From JASGDC01 sp047605865 (GTDB taxonomy: Bacteria; Actinomycetota; Actinomycetes; Actinomycetales; Micrococcaceae), in assembly GCA_047605865.1 (NCBI GenBank), contig JASGFC010000005.1, positions 1 through 64,000 on the forward strand: 64,000 bases of DNA. The letters run 5' to 3'. The position numbers and the translations under genes are program-made. The notes under the pieces were generated by a model. The model saw nothing but the letters and a program-made list of their open reading frames with translations. It had not been told where the DNA came from and did not search any database. Shown here piece by piece: positions 7,168 through 16,450 of the stretch (position 1 is the stretch's first letter; every line of letters begins with the position of its first letter).

Positions 7168-8628
7168 ATGATTTTAGAACTCCTCCTTTTGAGTGGTATC
7201 GTAGCGGCAGTTTCTTCTAGAGCAAATCAGCGCCAAGCACGCCGCCAATTTGGTTTATATGACCAAAATTTTAATCAGACTCAACCTCTAACTGGCGCAC
7301 AACAGCCAGGGTACTTTGCTAATGCCCAGCAATTAGCACTCGAAGAGCATAATCTTCGTGCCACCATCGGTACAAAAAATGCCCAGGCTGCCAATGCCAT
7401 CGTACAATTAGACGATTCCATTCGTTCAGGCGAAGAAGAACTTAACTTTGCTTATGCAGAGTTTGGTAAGTCTGCAACTGAACGTTTTGAAAATGCTCTT
7501 GAAGAAGCAAAATACCAAATTGCAGAGTCTTATGCACTTAGGCAACGTATTGATATGCAACAATACTCTTCTTTATCTGAAGCAAATAACTATCTCGATG
7601 AGATTATAGGACGCTGTTCTGAAGCACAAGATCTAATCAATAATGAGAAGTCTGTTTTTGATACTCTTCGTGCTCAAAGTGTTAATGCAGAACAATCAAT
7701 TCATAACCTCAATGAAGAAGTTCAAGAGAAGAAAGCTCAACTTTCTTCTTCTGCTGCTCTTATTGACAAAATGAACAGCGTTTATGCTACTGCATCGCTT
7801 CAAGTTATTCAAGATAATGTCGAGCAAGCTAACGGTAGAATTGTTTTCGCTGAGGAAAAAATCGAAGAAGCACAAGCTCTTGTCAATTCAGGAAATAAAA
7901 CTGCTGCTGTTATTAAAATCAGATACGCTGAGCAATCTTTAACACAAGCACAACAACTCATTGATTCAGTACAACGCCGTTCATCTGACCTGCAAACAGC
8001 AGCACTAACACTTAATACCTCTATTGCTGAAGCTACAAAAGAACTTGAATCAGCTGAAAAACTTGCTAAAACTAGTAAAAACTCTGCCCAAATAGAAACT
8101 GCTAGTGAAGAGCTTCAAGCCGTACTTTCTGGCATTAAGGCTGATGCAGAAAACAACAGCGTTGCTCCTTTTAAGGCAACGAAAAAACTAGATGATGCTC
8201 GCAATAAACTCAGTGATGCTTGTGCTGAAGCGCGTGACTTTGAAACTAAGAAAAAGCGTGCAACAGAAACACTTGATCATGCAATACTGGTGGCTCGAAG
8301 CCAGATTTCTGCAACTGAAGATTTTATTATGGCACGTCGTGGTGCTGTAGGTGCAGATGCCCGTGTCAAACTAGCTGAAGCTCAAAAAACTTTAGACACT
8401 GTTGCTCAATATGAACAATCTGACCCTGTTAAAGCATTAGATCTTGCACAAGAAGCAGACAAATTAGCTTCTGAAGGTGGACAGCTTGCCAAAAAAGATG
8501 TTGATCAATTCGGCGTTGACAATGCTAGCCAAGATCAACCAACCACAGGTGCAATCTTAGGTGGAATGCTCGTTGATTCCTTGCTCAATAAAAATAAAAA
8601 CCAGAGAAAGAACTGGGACGAGCAATGA
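7168..8628 (+). CDS. Coiled-coil protein related to the C-terminal part of actinobacterial TPM-domain proteins
   Basis: 486 residues. A short N-terminal hydrophobic segment (about residues 1-16) is followed by almost uninterrupted charged, Ala/Glu/Gln-rich helix to about residue 445. I recognise the family from blocks such as SIRSGEEELNFAYAEFG (about 88-104), NYLDEIIGRCSEAQDLI and ARSQISATEDFIMARRGAVG, which match the long helical tail of actinobacterial TPM-domain proteins. The TPM (phosphatase-like) domain and its signal peptide that normally come first are missing: only about 60 residues precede the tail. The C-terminus ends in a short AILGGMLVDSLL segment rather than the usual Gly-rich run. 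It overlaps trpE by 4 bp. The function is unknown; a scaffold or envelope role is possible. Confidence 0.65.
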   Translation: MILELLLLSGIVAAVSSRANQRQARRQFGLYDQNFNQTQPLTGAQQPGYFANAQQLALEEHNLRATIGTKNAQAANAIVQLDDSIRSGEEELNFAYAEFGKSATERFENALEEAKYQIAESYALRQRIDMQQYSSLSEANNYLDEIIGRCSEAQDLINNEKSVFDTLRAQSVNAEQSIHNLNEEVQEKKAQLSSSAALIDKMNSVYATASLQVIQDNVEQANGRIVFAEEKIEEAQALVNSGNKTAAVIKIRYAEQSLTQAQQLIDSVQRRSSDLQTAALTLNTSIAEATKELESAEKLAKTSKNSAQIETASEELQAVLSGIKADAENNSVAPFKATKKLDDARNKLSDACAEARDFETKKKRATETLDHAILVARSQISATEDFIMARRGAVGADARVKLAEAQKTLDTVAQYEQSDPVKALDLAQEADKLASEGGQLAKKDVDQFGVDNASQDQPTTGAILGGMLVDSLLNKNKNQRKNWDEQ

Positions 8629-10139
8629 AACTGCTGATTGAACCTGACTTAGAAGGATTCAAAAAACAAGCTCAATCCAGAAAAGTTATTTCTGTCTATG
8701 CCAAACTTCATGCTGAGCATGAAACACCACTGAGCATCTACGCTAAACTTGCCTACAACAAAGCTGGTTGTTTTTTGATGGAATCAGCTGAAAGCGAAGG
8801 CACTTGGTCTAGATACTCTTTCATCGGTGTCAATTCAGTTGCATCATTACAAGTCAATGACGGCCAAGCTCACTGGAAAGGCCGAGTTCCTGAAGGAATT
8901 CCTACAGAAGGTCCAGTGCTAGAAGTGCTTAAAGAAACTTTAGTGCATTTACATACTGAATTTGATCCAAATCTTCCACCTTTTACCTCAGGTCTTGTTG
9001 GTTATTTCGGCTGGGATACTGTTAAGTTATGGGAAAATCTAAACGGTAATTCTCACGATGATCTCAACATTCCAACTATTTATCTCAATATGGTTTCTGA
9101 CATGATTGTTTTTGACAATAAAGACAATACTATAATGGTCATTGCCAATGCTTTCAATATGGACAATACCGATGACAACGTTGAAATGGCATACCAAGAT
9201 GCACATGCTCGAGTTCAAATTCTTGTCAGAGAGTTACAGAAACAATCTGAATTGTCTTATATGCAATGGGAAGATATTTCAGCAGAAGCTGAAGAATCTT
9301 GGGAAGAAGAACAATACTTAAAAGCAATAGCTGTTTGTCAAGAGGCCATCAAAGAAGGAGAAACCTTTCAAATTGTACTTTCACGTAGATTTGAGCTTAA
9401 AAACAAAGCAAACCCAGTAGATATTTATCGTGTTCTTCGAGCTAATAACCCTAGTCCCTACATGTATATTTATCATTGTGAAGATGCCAATGAAGAACAA
9501 TTTAGCATCATTGGCTCTTCACCTGAAACTCTCGTTAAAGTCCGGGATTCAAAAGTTATTACCCATCCTATTGCTGGTTCACGCCCTCGCGGTGAAAATA
9601 CATTTGAAGATTACAGCAATGAGAAAAGCCTTATTAAAGACCAAAAAGAAATCTCTGAGCACCTGATGCTCGTGGATCTTTCTCGAAATGATCTATCTAA
9701 AGTGTGTAAAGCTGGTACTGTTACCGTTAATGATTTCATGCATGTTGAAAAGTATTCACACATTATGCACCTAGTCACTGAAGTTACTGGAGAACTAGCT
9801 GCAAACCACGATGCTGTTGACGTACTTCAGGCAACATTTCCTGCTGGAACACTTTCAGGAGCACCAAAACCAAGAGCTTTAAAAATTATTGAAGAATTAG
9901 AGCCACAAAGCCGCGGAGTTTACGGTGGAGTAGTAGGTTATATGGATTATGCTGGCAATATGGATGTTGCCATTGCAATTCGTACTGCTTTATTACGTGG
10001 AAATAAGGCATACGTTCAAGCAGGTGCTGGAATTGTAGCCGATTCCAAGCCAGAAAATGAATCTCTAGAGTCTAAGAACAAAGCTGCAGCACCACTGAAT
10101 GCCGTTGCCACAGCGCAAAATATAAGGCCAGTATACTAG
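8625..10139 (+). CDS. trpE: Anthranilate synthase component I
   Basis: 504 residues. It makes anthranilate from chorismate with ammonia supplied by TrpG, the first step of tryptophan synthesis. The tryptophan feedback site is in CFLMESAESEG (about residues 49-59); the chorismate-binding domain (about 225-490) shows FQIVLSRRFE, IAGSRPRGE, EISEHLMLVDLSRNDL, and FPAGTLSGAPKPRA. It is the first biosynthetic gene of the trp cluster, starting within the preceding gene (ATGA overlap). No leader peptide, T-box or attenuator can fit before it. trpG and trpD are not in this window. Confidence 0.95.
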   Translation: MKLLIEPDLEGFKKQAQSRKVISVYAKLHAEHETPLSIYAKLAYNKAGCFLMESAESEGTWSRYSFIGVNSVASLQVNDGQAHWKGRVPEGIPTEGPVLEVLKETLVHLHTEFDPNLPPFTSGLVGYFGWDTVKLWENLNGNSHDDLNIPTIYLNMVSDMIVFDNKDNTIMVIANAFNMDNTDDNVEMAYQDAHARVQILVRELQKQSELSYMQWEDISAEAEESWEEEQYLKAIAVCQEAIKEGETFQIVLSRRFELKNKANPVDIYRVLRANNPSPYMYIYHCEDANEEQFSIIGSSPETLVKVRDSKVITHPIAGSRPRGENTFEDYSNEKSLIKDQKEISEHLMLVDLSRNDLSKVCKAGTVTVNDFMHVEKYSHIMHLVTEVTGELAANHDAVDVLQATFPAGTLSGAPKPRALKIIEELEPQSRGVYGGVVGYMDYAGNMDVAIAIRTALLRGNKAYVQAGAGIVADSKPENESLESKNKAAAPLNAVATAQNIRPVY

Positions 10140-10693
10140 TGATAAAAATCAGCAAATCTAAAATTATTGGACTTTTTCTGCTCTTAGCACTCCTTGTCCT
10201 TGCCACTACAACTCAAAGTTGGTTTAGCGTTTCAGCAGCAAATGCTGCTGCAAAAGTGCAAGCAGTGCAAGTACAAGGTAAAGATGCTGCAACTTCAGTT
10301 CCAGCTTTTGCCATCGTTGCTGCTGCTACAGCATTAGCACTGACTATTGCTCAGAAAAGAACAGCCCTACTGTTATCGGTCTTTGCTGTCCTTGCTTCTA
10401 TTGCAACAACAATTGGTGTAGTTGTTGCTTTCATGAATCCGCACCAAGCTGTGCGAGAAACAGCAGGTAAATTGCTTGGGAGCGTCAGTGAAAGTCAACA
10501 AATTTCAACAAACTTGCCACTTTATATAGCTTTGTTTGCAAGTTTGTGTATGGTAGCAACAGCTTTTTTTGCAGTACTTAATGTTAATACATGGAAAACT
10601 ACTTCAAAATATGAACGTAATTCACTCTCAGATCATGGTGATTCAATTGATAGTTGGGATGCTTTAACGCAAGGAAACGATCCTACAAAATAG
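10139..10693 (+). CDS. Trp biosynthesis-associated membrane protein
   Basis: 184 residues with four hydrophobic helices (about 8-27, 52-72, 77-102 and 124-149). This matches the Trp-associated membrane protein family (TIGR02234 type) found between trpE and trpC in actinobacteria. Its biochemical role is unknown. The GTG start shares one base with the trpE stop codon, so translation is coupled. The tail is hydrophilic and probably cytoplasmic. Confidence 0.75.
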   Translation: MIKISKSKIIGLFLLLALLVLATTTQSWFSVSAANAAAKVQAVQVQGKDAATSVPAFAIVAAATALALTIAQKRTALLLSVFAVLASIATTIGVVVAFMNPHQAVRETAGKLLGSVSESQQISTNLPLYIALFASLCMVATAFFAVLNVNTWKTTSKYERNSLSDHGDSIDSWDALTQGNDPTK

Positions 10694-10761
10694 CACTATT
10701 AAGAATTTATATCAACTCTGAAGAACCCCTTCAAAAATAGCAACACTACATGAAAACAAGG

Positions 10762-10767
10762 TATACT
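10762..10767 (+). promoter_or_regulatory. -10 box before the HGxxPAAW gene
   Basis: TATACT lies 7 nt before the ATG at 10775 and there is no Shine-Dalgarno, so an internal, leaderless promoter within the trp cluster is likely. Confidence 0.45.
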
Positions 10768-10774
10768 AAGAGCT

Positions 10775-11035
10775 ATGACAGAGAAAACACAAGTAATTAA
10801 TCAAGCCGTTAATAATGAAATACCTATTGGGCACGGAAACACTCCAGCAGCCTGGGCTTTTACAGGTATTGGACTCTTCGGAGCACTTATCGCTACTATT
10901 GCAGCTTGTATTCCTAGTCATCCTTGGGTTTATGTTGGTTTCGCAGTTATAATTATTGGTGGCATTGTCAGCTACGCTATGAAACAAGCTGGCTACGGCA
11001 AGGGTGGCAGCAAACTTAAACCCAACCAACACTAG
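10775..11035 (+). CDS. HGxxPAAW family small membrane protein
   Basis: 86 residues. It carries the family hallmark HGNTPAAWAF (residues 20-29) followed by two hydrophobic helices (about 28-47 and 50-68) and a basic Gly/Lys-rich tail. This small protein is found in the trp cluster of many actinobacteria directly before trpC. No function has been assigned that I know of. It is probably transcribed from its own -10 box 7 nt upstream as well as by readthrough from trpE. Confidence 0.75.
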   Translation: MTEKTQVINQAVNNEIPIGHGNTPAAWAFTGIGLFGALIATIAACIPSHPWVYVGFAVIIIGGIVSYAMKQAGYGKGGSKLKPNQH

Positions 11036-11052
11036 GCTACATCTCATACTTT

Positions 11053-11856
11053 ATGGAAAGCATTTTACAAAAAATTATTTCTGGTGTGCAAGAAGATTTG
11101 CAAGCACGACAACGCAATTTACCTCTTGAAGAGATTCAACAGTTAGCTCAGGAACGAACTCCTGCACTTGATTCTTATAAAGCCCTTAATCAAGATGGTT
11201 TTCAAATTATCGCAGAAATTAAAAGATCAAGTCCGTCAAAGGGAATTCTTGCAGCCATAACAGATCCTGCAGAACTTGCCACTCAATATGTACGTGGTGG
11301 TGCTGCAATGATTAGCGTTTTGACTGAAGAACGCAGATTCATGGGCACTCTTGATGACCTCAAAGAAGTACGCCAAGCTGTTGATATACCTATCTTGCGT
11401 AAAGATTTTATGGTTGATGAATACCAATTTTACGAAGCTCGAGCTTATGGTGCAGATATGACATTACTCATCGCTTCAGCATTAGATGATGCGCAGTTGA
11501 AAGACTTTTACCAACTTTCCCATGAGCTTGAAATGGATGCCATGATTGAGACTCATAGCGAATCTGAGCTTGAAAGAGCGGCTAATCTAGGAGCTAACAT
11601 CATTGGAGTCAATGTGAGGAATCTTAAAAACTTGGCCGTAGATCCACAACACTTTACTGATTTAAGAGACCATTTCCCTGATGCTCTTATTGTTGCTGAA
11701 TCAGGTGTAACTGGAGAAGATGTCGTGACTGGTTATGCAATCCATGGAGCTAAGGCCGCCCTTGTTGGCGAGGCGCTAGTGCGTGGTAATAATCCTACTC
11801 AGAATGTGCAAAACTATATCGCTGCCGGTAACACTGGGCTACAGATGCGAGCATAA
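11053..11856 (+). CDS. trpC: Indole-3-glycerol phosphate synthase
   Basis: 267 residues, TIM barrel. It closes the pyrrole ring to give indole-3-glycerol phosphate. Conserved blocks: IIAEIKRSSPSKG (about residues 54-66, catalytic Lys), ISVLTEERRFMG, PILRKDFMVDEYQ (about 115-127), MDAMIETHSESEL, NIIGVNVRNLKNL (about 186-198) and VAESGVTG. The start is 18 bp after the HGxxPAAW gene with no strong ribosome-binding site. It ends 2 bp before trpB. Confidence 0.94.
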   Translation: MESILQKIISGVQEDLQARQRNLPLEEIQQLAQERTPALDSYKALNQDGFQIIAEIKRSSPSKGILAAITDPAELATQYVRGGAAMISVLTEERRFMGTLDDLKEVRQAVDIPILRKDFMVDEYQFYEARAYGADMTLLIASALDDAQLKDFYQLSHELEMDAMIETHSESELERAANLGANIIGVNVRNLKNLAVDPQHFTDLRDHFPDALIVAESGVTGEDVVTGYAIHGAKAALVGEALVRGNNPTQNVQNYIAAGNTGLQMRA

Positions 11857-11858
11857 TA

Positions 11859-13076
11859 ATGAGTTTGCTCAATGCTCAAGGCCCCTACTTTGGTGAATTT
11901 GGTGGCCGTTTTGTTCCTGAAGCTTTAGTTGCAGCTCTTAATGAACTTGAACGTCATTATCGGGAAGCTAAAAAAGATCCTGCCTTTCAAAAAGAACTGG
12001 CACAGCTTAATAAAGACTATACTGGACGTCCGTCAATCCTTACCGAAGCACCTAAATTTGCGGCTACAGTAGGTGGTGCAAGGATCTTTTTAAAACGAGA
12101 AGATTTAAACCATACTGGTTCGCACAAAATTAACAATGTTCTTGGTCAAGCTCTCTTAGCTAAACGTATGGGTAAAACTAGATTGATTGCAGAAACTGGC
12201 GCTGGTCAACATGGGGTTGCAACAGCAACTGCTGCTGCACTTTTTGATATGGACTGTGTTGTTTATATGGGCTACCAGGATACCCAACGTCAGGCTCTTA
12301 ATGTTGCAAGAATGCAGATGTTGGGAGCTAAGGTGGTAGCTGTGGCACATGGTTCACAAACTTTGAAAGACGCTATCAATGAAGCTTTACGTGACTGGGT
12401 TGCACATGTTGACACCACACATTACTTATTAGGAACAGTAGCAGGACCACATCCTTTTCCTGAAATGGTGCGAGATTTTCATAGTGTTATAGGTACTGAA
12501 GCGAAAGAGCAACTTCAAGAAATTACTGGCCAGTTACCAACAGCTGTAGCTGCGTGTGTTGGCGGCGGGTCAAATGCTATTGGTATCTTTCATGCATTTT
12601 TAGACGATGAAAATGTTAAACTTTACGGATTTGAAGCTGCTGGAAAAGGTATTCATACCGATCAACACGCAGCAACTTTAAATAAAGGTAGTGTTGGTGT
12701 ATTACATGGAGCTAAGTCATATATGCTTCAAGATGATGATGGACAAACCATAGAATCTCATTCAATTTCTGCCGGCTTAGATTACCCTGGTATTGGCCCT
12801 GAACACTCTTACCTTAAAGAGTTAAAACGAGTAGAATATCAAGCAATCACTGATGATGAAGCTATGGATGCTTTCCTTACTTTATGCCGTACTGAAGGAA
12901 TCATTCCTGCAATTGAATCGTCACATGCACTAGCTGGTGCGCTTGAAATTGCAGCAACAATGAACAAAGATGATATTGTACTAGTCAATCTATCAGGACG
13001 TGGAGATAAAGATGTTGCAACTGCTGCACAATATTTCCACTTCGGTGATGAAGATAAAGTAGTAGGAAATGAGTAA
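11859..13076 (+). CDS. trpB: Tryptophan synthase beta subunit
   Basis: 405 residues, PLP-dependent. It joins indole, channelled from TrpA, with serine to give tryptophan. The PLP lysine is in LNHTGSHKINNVLGQALLA (about residues 83-101), the carboxylate-binding loop in ETGAGQHGVATA (about 113-124), and the PLP phosphate is held by CVGGGSNAIG (about 232-241). The N-terminus GPYFGEFGGRFVPEAL is typical. It overlaps trpA by 8 bp, as expected for an equimolar alpha2beta2 enzyme. Confidence 0.96.
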   Translation: MSLLNAQGPYFGEFGGRFVPEALVAALNELERHYREAKKDPAFQKELAQLNKDYTGRPSILTEAPKFAATVGGARIFLKREDLNHTGSHKINNVLGQALLAKRMGKTRLIAETGAGQHGVATATAAALFDMDCVVYMGYQDTQRQALNVARMQMLGAKVVAVAHGSQTLKDAINEALRDWVAHVDTTHYLLGTVAGPHPFPEMVRDFHSVIGTEAKEQLQEITGQLPTAVAACVGGGSNAIGIFHAFLDDENVKLYGFEAAGKGIHTDQHAATLNKGSVGVLHGAKSYMLQDDDGQTIESHSISAGLDYPGIGPEHSYLKELKRVEYQAITDDEAMDAFLTLCRTEGIIPAIESSHALAGALEIAATMNKDDIVLVNLSGRGDKDVATAAQYFHFGDEDKVVGNE

Positions 13077-13851
13077 AACTAAAACTGCCATTGAAACGGC
13101 TTGTGCCTCACGGAAAGCAGCTTTCATAGGCTATTTGTCAGGTGGCTACCACAGCAAAAGTGAATGTATAGAAGCTGCTATTGCTTTATCTGAAAATGGT
13201 GCCGATGTTATTGAGCTTGGTATCCCATACTCTGATCCAGTCATGGATGGTCCTGTTATTCAACAAGCCAACGATTCCGTTCTTTCTCGTGGTTTTCACA
13301 CTAGCGAAATGTTTGACATCACACATGAAATAACACAGAACGTAGATGCAACTGTAGTTATGATGACATATTGGAATCCTGTTTTTAAGTTCGGTGTTGA
13401 AAAATTTGCTCAACAACTAGCTCAAGCTGGGGGAGCAGGGCTCATCACCCCAGACCTTATTCCCGATGAAGCAGCCGAATGGATAACAGCTAGTAACGCT
13501 GAGCACCTTGATCGAATTTTTTTAGTTTCAGAAAGCGTTGAACCGCAACGTATTCCTTATATTCAAAGTGCCAGCCGTGGATTTGTATATGCTACATCTG
13601 TCATGGGAGTTACAGGTGAACGTGCCAAGATTAGTGAAAATACTGAAGATCTTGTTGAAAAAACAAAAGCAGCTGGTTCAAATCCTGTATGTGTAGGATT
13701 AGGGATTTCAAGAGCTGAGCAGGTTGACACTATTTCAAACTATGCAGATGGAGTAATAGTTGGTTCAGCTCTGATTAAAGCACTAAACAATAACGGTGTA
13801 GAAGGTGTTGCAGCTCTTACTGCTGAATTGTCTGCACCCTTAAAGGATTAG
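13069..13851 (+). CDS. trpA: Tryptophan synthase alpha subunit
   Basis: 260 residues, TIM barrel. It cleaves indole-3-glycerol phosphate to indole and glyceraldehyde 3-phosphate. Signature blocks: GADVIELGIPYSDPVMDGPVI (about residues 40-60, catalytic Glu and Asp), MTYWNPVFKFG (about 99-109), GLITPDLIPDEA, VYATSVMGVTGER (about 174-186) and PVCVGLGIS. It starts within trpB and ends 2 bp before lgt, so all four genes are probably one transcript. Confidence 0.95.
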   Translation: MSKTKTAIETACASRKAAFIGYLSGGYHSKSECIEAAIALSENGADVIELGIPYSDPVMDGPVIQQANDSVLSRGFHTSEMFDITHEITQNVDATVVMMTYWNPVFKFGVEKFAQQLAQAGGAGLITPDLIPDEAAEWITASNAEHLDRIFLVSESVEPQRIPYIQSASRGFVYATSVMGVTGERAKISENTEDLVEKTKAAGSNPVCVGLGISRAEQVDTISNYADGVIVGSALIKALNNNGVEGVAALTAELSAPLKD

Positions 13852-13853
13852 AA

Positions 13854-14678
13854 ATGTTAGCTTATATTCCTTCACCTTCATGGTCAAGTTTCTCTCTAGG
13901 CCCATTTACTATTCACGCTTATGCCTTGTGTATTTTACTAGGTGTAGCAATTGCTATCTGGTTAACCATCAAACGATGGAAAGCTGTAGGTGGTACTGAA
14001 GATGAAGTTCTTGATGTTGCACTCTGGGCAGTACCAGCTGGAATTATAGGTGGCCGCATATATCACGTAGCAACAAGCCCTGATTCATACTTTACCCCAG
14101 GAAAAGACCCTTGGGAAGCTGTAAAAATTTGGCACGGAGGACTTGGAATCTGGGGAGCTATTTCCCTTGGCACGATAGTGGTCTATGCTGCCTGCAAGCA
14201 TTATAAAATTAACTTTATCAATTTACTTGATGCTGCAGCTCCTGGATTACTTATTGCACAAGGCATTGGGCGCTGGGGTAACTGGTTTAATCAAGAGCTT
14301 TTTGGAACGCCAACAACTCTACCTTGGGGCTTAAAAATTGACCCTACAAATCCAAATTTCCCTGCAGGTACCCCTGCGAATACTTTGTTTCATCCAACTT
14401 TCCTCTATGAAAGTTTATGGAATATTGCAGGTGCTTTCTTTTTGTTATGGCTTGATAAAAAGTTCAACATGACAGGTGGTAAACTCTTTTGTGCTTACAT
14501 CATTACTTACAGTATTGGTCGTGCACTCATTGAGCCAATACGTACAGATCCTTCGGATTATATTATGGGTATTCGTCTTAATGTGATTATCAGTGTGATT
14601 GCTAGTATCATTGCTGCTACCACTATATATTTCATTAATAAGAAGCAGAAGAATACAGAAGCTACAGTCATGAAATAG
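13854..14678 (+). CDS. lgt: Prolipoprotein diacylglyceryl transferase
   Basis: 274 residues with about seven membrane helices. It attaches diacylglycerol from phosphatidylglycerol to the lipobox cysteine of prelipoproteins at the cytoplasmic membrane. Family blocks: IIGGRIYHVATS (about residues 63-74), IWHGGLGIWGAISLG (about 89-103), the signature GIGRWGNWFNQELFG (about 138-152) and a final RALIEPIRTD. It follows trpA by 2 bp; trpA-lgt linkage is common in actinobacteria and does not imply a shared pathway. Confidence 0.93.
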   Translation: MLAYIPSPSWSSFSLGPFTIHAYALCILLGVAIAIWLTIKRWKAVGGTEDEVLDVALWAVPAGIIGGRIYHVATSPDSYFTPGKDPWEAVKIWHGGLGIWGAISLGTIVVYAACKHYKINFINLLDAAAPGLLIAQGIGRWGNWFNQELFGTPTTLPWGLKIDPTNPNFPAGTPANTLFHPTFLYESLWNIAGAFFLLWLDKKFNMTGGKLFCAYIITYSIGRALIEPIRTDPSDYIMGIRLNVIISVIASIIAATTIYFINKKQKNTEATVMK

Positions 14679-14767
14679 AAATCCGCTGAGCTTAAACTTT
14701 CAGGAATTCCCTTTATTTACTTAGCTCTAAGCGCAAGTTTATAGTTCGCTTATACATATTTAAGTTC

Positions 14768-14773
14768 TATAAT
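14768..14773 (+). promoter_or_regulatory. -10 box of the pyk promoter
   Basis: A perfect TATAAT stands 34 nt before the pyk ATG. A weak -35 (ttcgct, 14745-14750) lies 17 bp upstream. The leader contains a good ribosome-binding site, gaggaaac, just before the start. Confidence 0.6.
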
Positions 14774-14807
14774 GAGTAAGAAACAAATTACCAAATGAAG
14801 AGGAAAC

Positions 14808-16349
14808 ATGAGAAAAGCTAAAATTGTAGCAACTTTTGGTCCAGCCATTGATGAATATGATATGACTGTCAAAGCTATTAAAGCTGGTATTGATGTAGCA
14901 CGCCTAAACATGAGCCATGGAGATTATGATGAGCATGAAAATCGTTACGATAATGTTCGCAAAGCCTCTAAAGAATTAGGCAAAACTGTTGCAATCATGG
15001 CAGACCTTCAAGGCCCAAAGATTCGTTTAGGTAATTTTGAAAATGGCCCATATAATCTTGCTGTTGGTGATGAATTTACCATCACAACAAAAGACATTAT
15101 GGGTAACAAAGATATTTGTGGTACCACTTTTAAAGACCTTCCAGGAGATGTTTCTGAAGGCGACGAAATCCTTATCGATGATGGAAAAATAAAGCTTAAA
15201 GCTAAAAAAGTTACTGACACAGACGTTGTCACAGAAGTTGTTATACCTGGTGCTGTTTCCAACCATAAAGGAATCAACCTTCCTGGGGTTGCAGTAAGCG
15301 TTCCAGCTATGAGTGAAAAAGACGAGCGAGACCTCCGTTGGGCGCTAAAAAAGGGTGTTGATATGGTAGCTCTTTCTTTCGTCCGTCACGGAGATGACGT
15401 TCAACGTGCTCATGAAATCATGGAAGAAGAAGGCATTAAAGTCCCTATCATGGCGAAGGTTGAAAAGCCTCAAGCTATTGAAAACTTAGATAGCATCATT
15501 GATGCTTTTGACTCCATCATGGTTGCTCGTGGAGATCTTGGTGTTGAAGTTCCTTTTGAACAAGTGCCTATCATGCAAAAAGTTGCTATTGAAAAAGCAC
15601 GTCGCTGGGCAAAACCAGTTGTTGTTGCAACACAAGTTCTTGATTCAATGATTGATAATCCACGTCCAACTCGTGCAGAAGCTTCTGACTGTGCAAACGC
15701 AGTACTTGACGGCGCTGATGCAGTAATGATGTCTGGTGAAACTTCTGTTGGTAAATACCCAATCGAGACCATTGAAGCAATGTCTAGAATTATTGAAGCA
15801 ACTGAAGATCATGGTATGACTCGCATCCCTGACCTGGGTACACTACCAAAGACTTATGCTGGTGCTATTACAAAATCTGCCTGTGATATCTCAAAATTAC
15901 TAGATGTGAATGCTATTGTTACTTTTTCAACGTCAGGTGATTCTATCCGCCGTATGTCACGCTTACGTCCAAACAAAGCACTCATTGGAATTACACTAGA
16001 TCAAAAGACTGCTAATCAGCTTGCCCTCTGCTGGGGTGTTGATAGCAAAGTAGCTACTAGGAAAGTTAAAAATTCTGACCAAGTACTTGATGTTGTTGAT
16101 GAAGTCATGATGGAAGATTTTGGCGCAAAGAAAGGTGACTTAGTCATTGTTGTCTCTGGTTCTCCTGTAGGAAAAGTTGGTTCTACTAACTGTGTCCGAG
16201 TCCACGAAATTGACAATGAAGGTGCGGCTGCGAAAGGTCAAGCTGCTAATATCGGCTACTGGGCAGCTCCTGAAGACGAAGAACTTAAGCTTCAAAGTGT
16301 TACTGCAGAAGCTGCAACTCTATCTACTGAAGCAAATACTGAAAACTAA
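14808..16349 (+). CDS. pyk: Pyruvate kinase
   Basis: 513 residues. It transfers phosphate from phosphoenolpyruvate to ADP, the last step of glycolysis. It starts KIVATFGPA; the signature region has VPIMAKVEKPQAIENLD (about residues 210-226, catalytic Lys), MVARGDLGVEVPFEQVP and MMSGETSVGKYP (about 307-318). The C-terminal allosteric domain follows, and after it comes a roughly 40-residue acidic tail. The gene has its own promoter (TATAAT at 14768) and is closed by a strong hairpin terminator at 16381. Confidence 0.95.
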   Translation: MRKAKIVATFGPAIDEYDMTVKAIKAGIDVARLNMSHGDYDEHENRYDNVRKASKELGKTVAIMADLQGPKIRLGNFENGPYNLAVGDEFTITTKDIMGNKDICGTTFKDLPGDVSEGDEILIDDGKIKLKAKKVTDTDVVTEVVIPGAVSNHKGINLPGVAVSVPAMSEKDERDLRWALKKGVDMVALSFVRHGDDVQRAHEIMEEEGIKVPIMAKVEKPQAIENLDSIIDAFDSIMVARGDLGVEVPFEQVPIMQKVAIEKARRWAKPVVVATQVLDSMIDNPRPTRAEASDCANAVLDGADAVMMSGETSVGKYPIETIEAMSRIIEATEDHGMTRIPDLGTLPKTYAGAITKSACDISKLLDVNAIVTFSTSGDSIRRMSRLRPNKALIGITLDQKTANQLALCWGVDSKVATRKVKNSDQVLDVVDEVMMEDFGAKKGDLVIVVSGSPVGKVGSTNCVRVHEIDNEGAAAKGQAANIGYWAAPEDEELKLQSVTAEAATLSTEANTEN

Positions 16350-16380
16350 GAAAATCTTGTATTCAAGGTTTTGAAAGAGA

Positions 16381-16413
16381 GAGCCGAGCTGTAATAAGCT
16401 CGGCTCCTTTCAT
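16381..16413 (+). terminator. Intrinsic terminator after pyk
   Basis: Perfect 10-bp stem gagccgagct / agctcggctc (16381-16390 and 16397-16406) with loop gtaata, followed by a short interrupted T tract. Confidence 0.8.
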
Positions 16414-16450
16414 TCCGATAACTTAATCTAGAAAGAACAGAAAGAAGATA

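Noticed and set aside
7110..8700. trp attenuator or T-box before trpE.
   Set aside because: trpE overlaps the upstream gene, and the 58-bp gap before that gene has no tandem Trp codons or T-box pattern.
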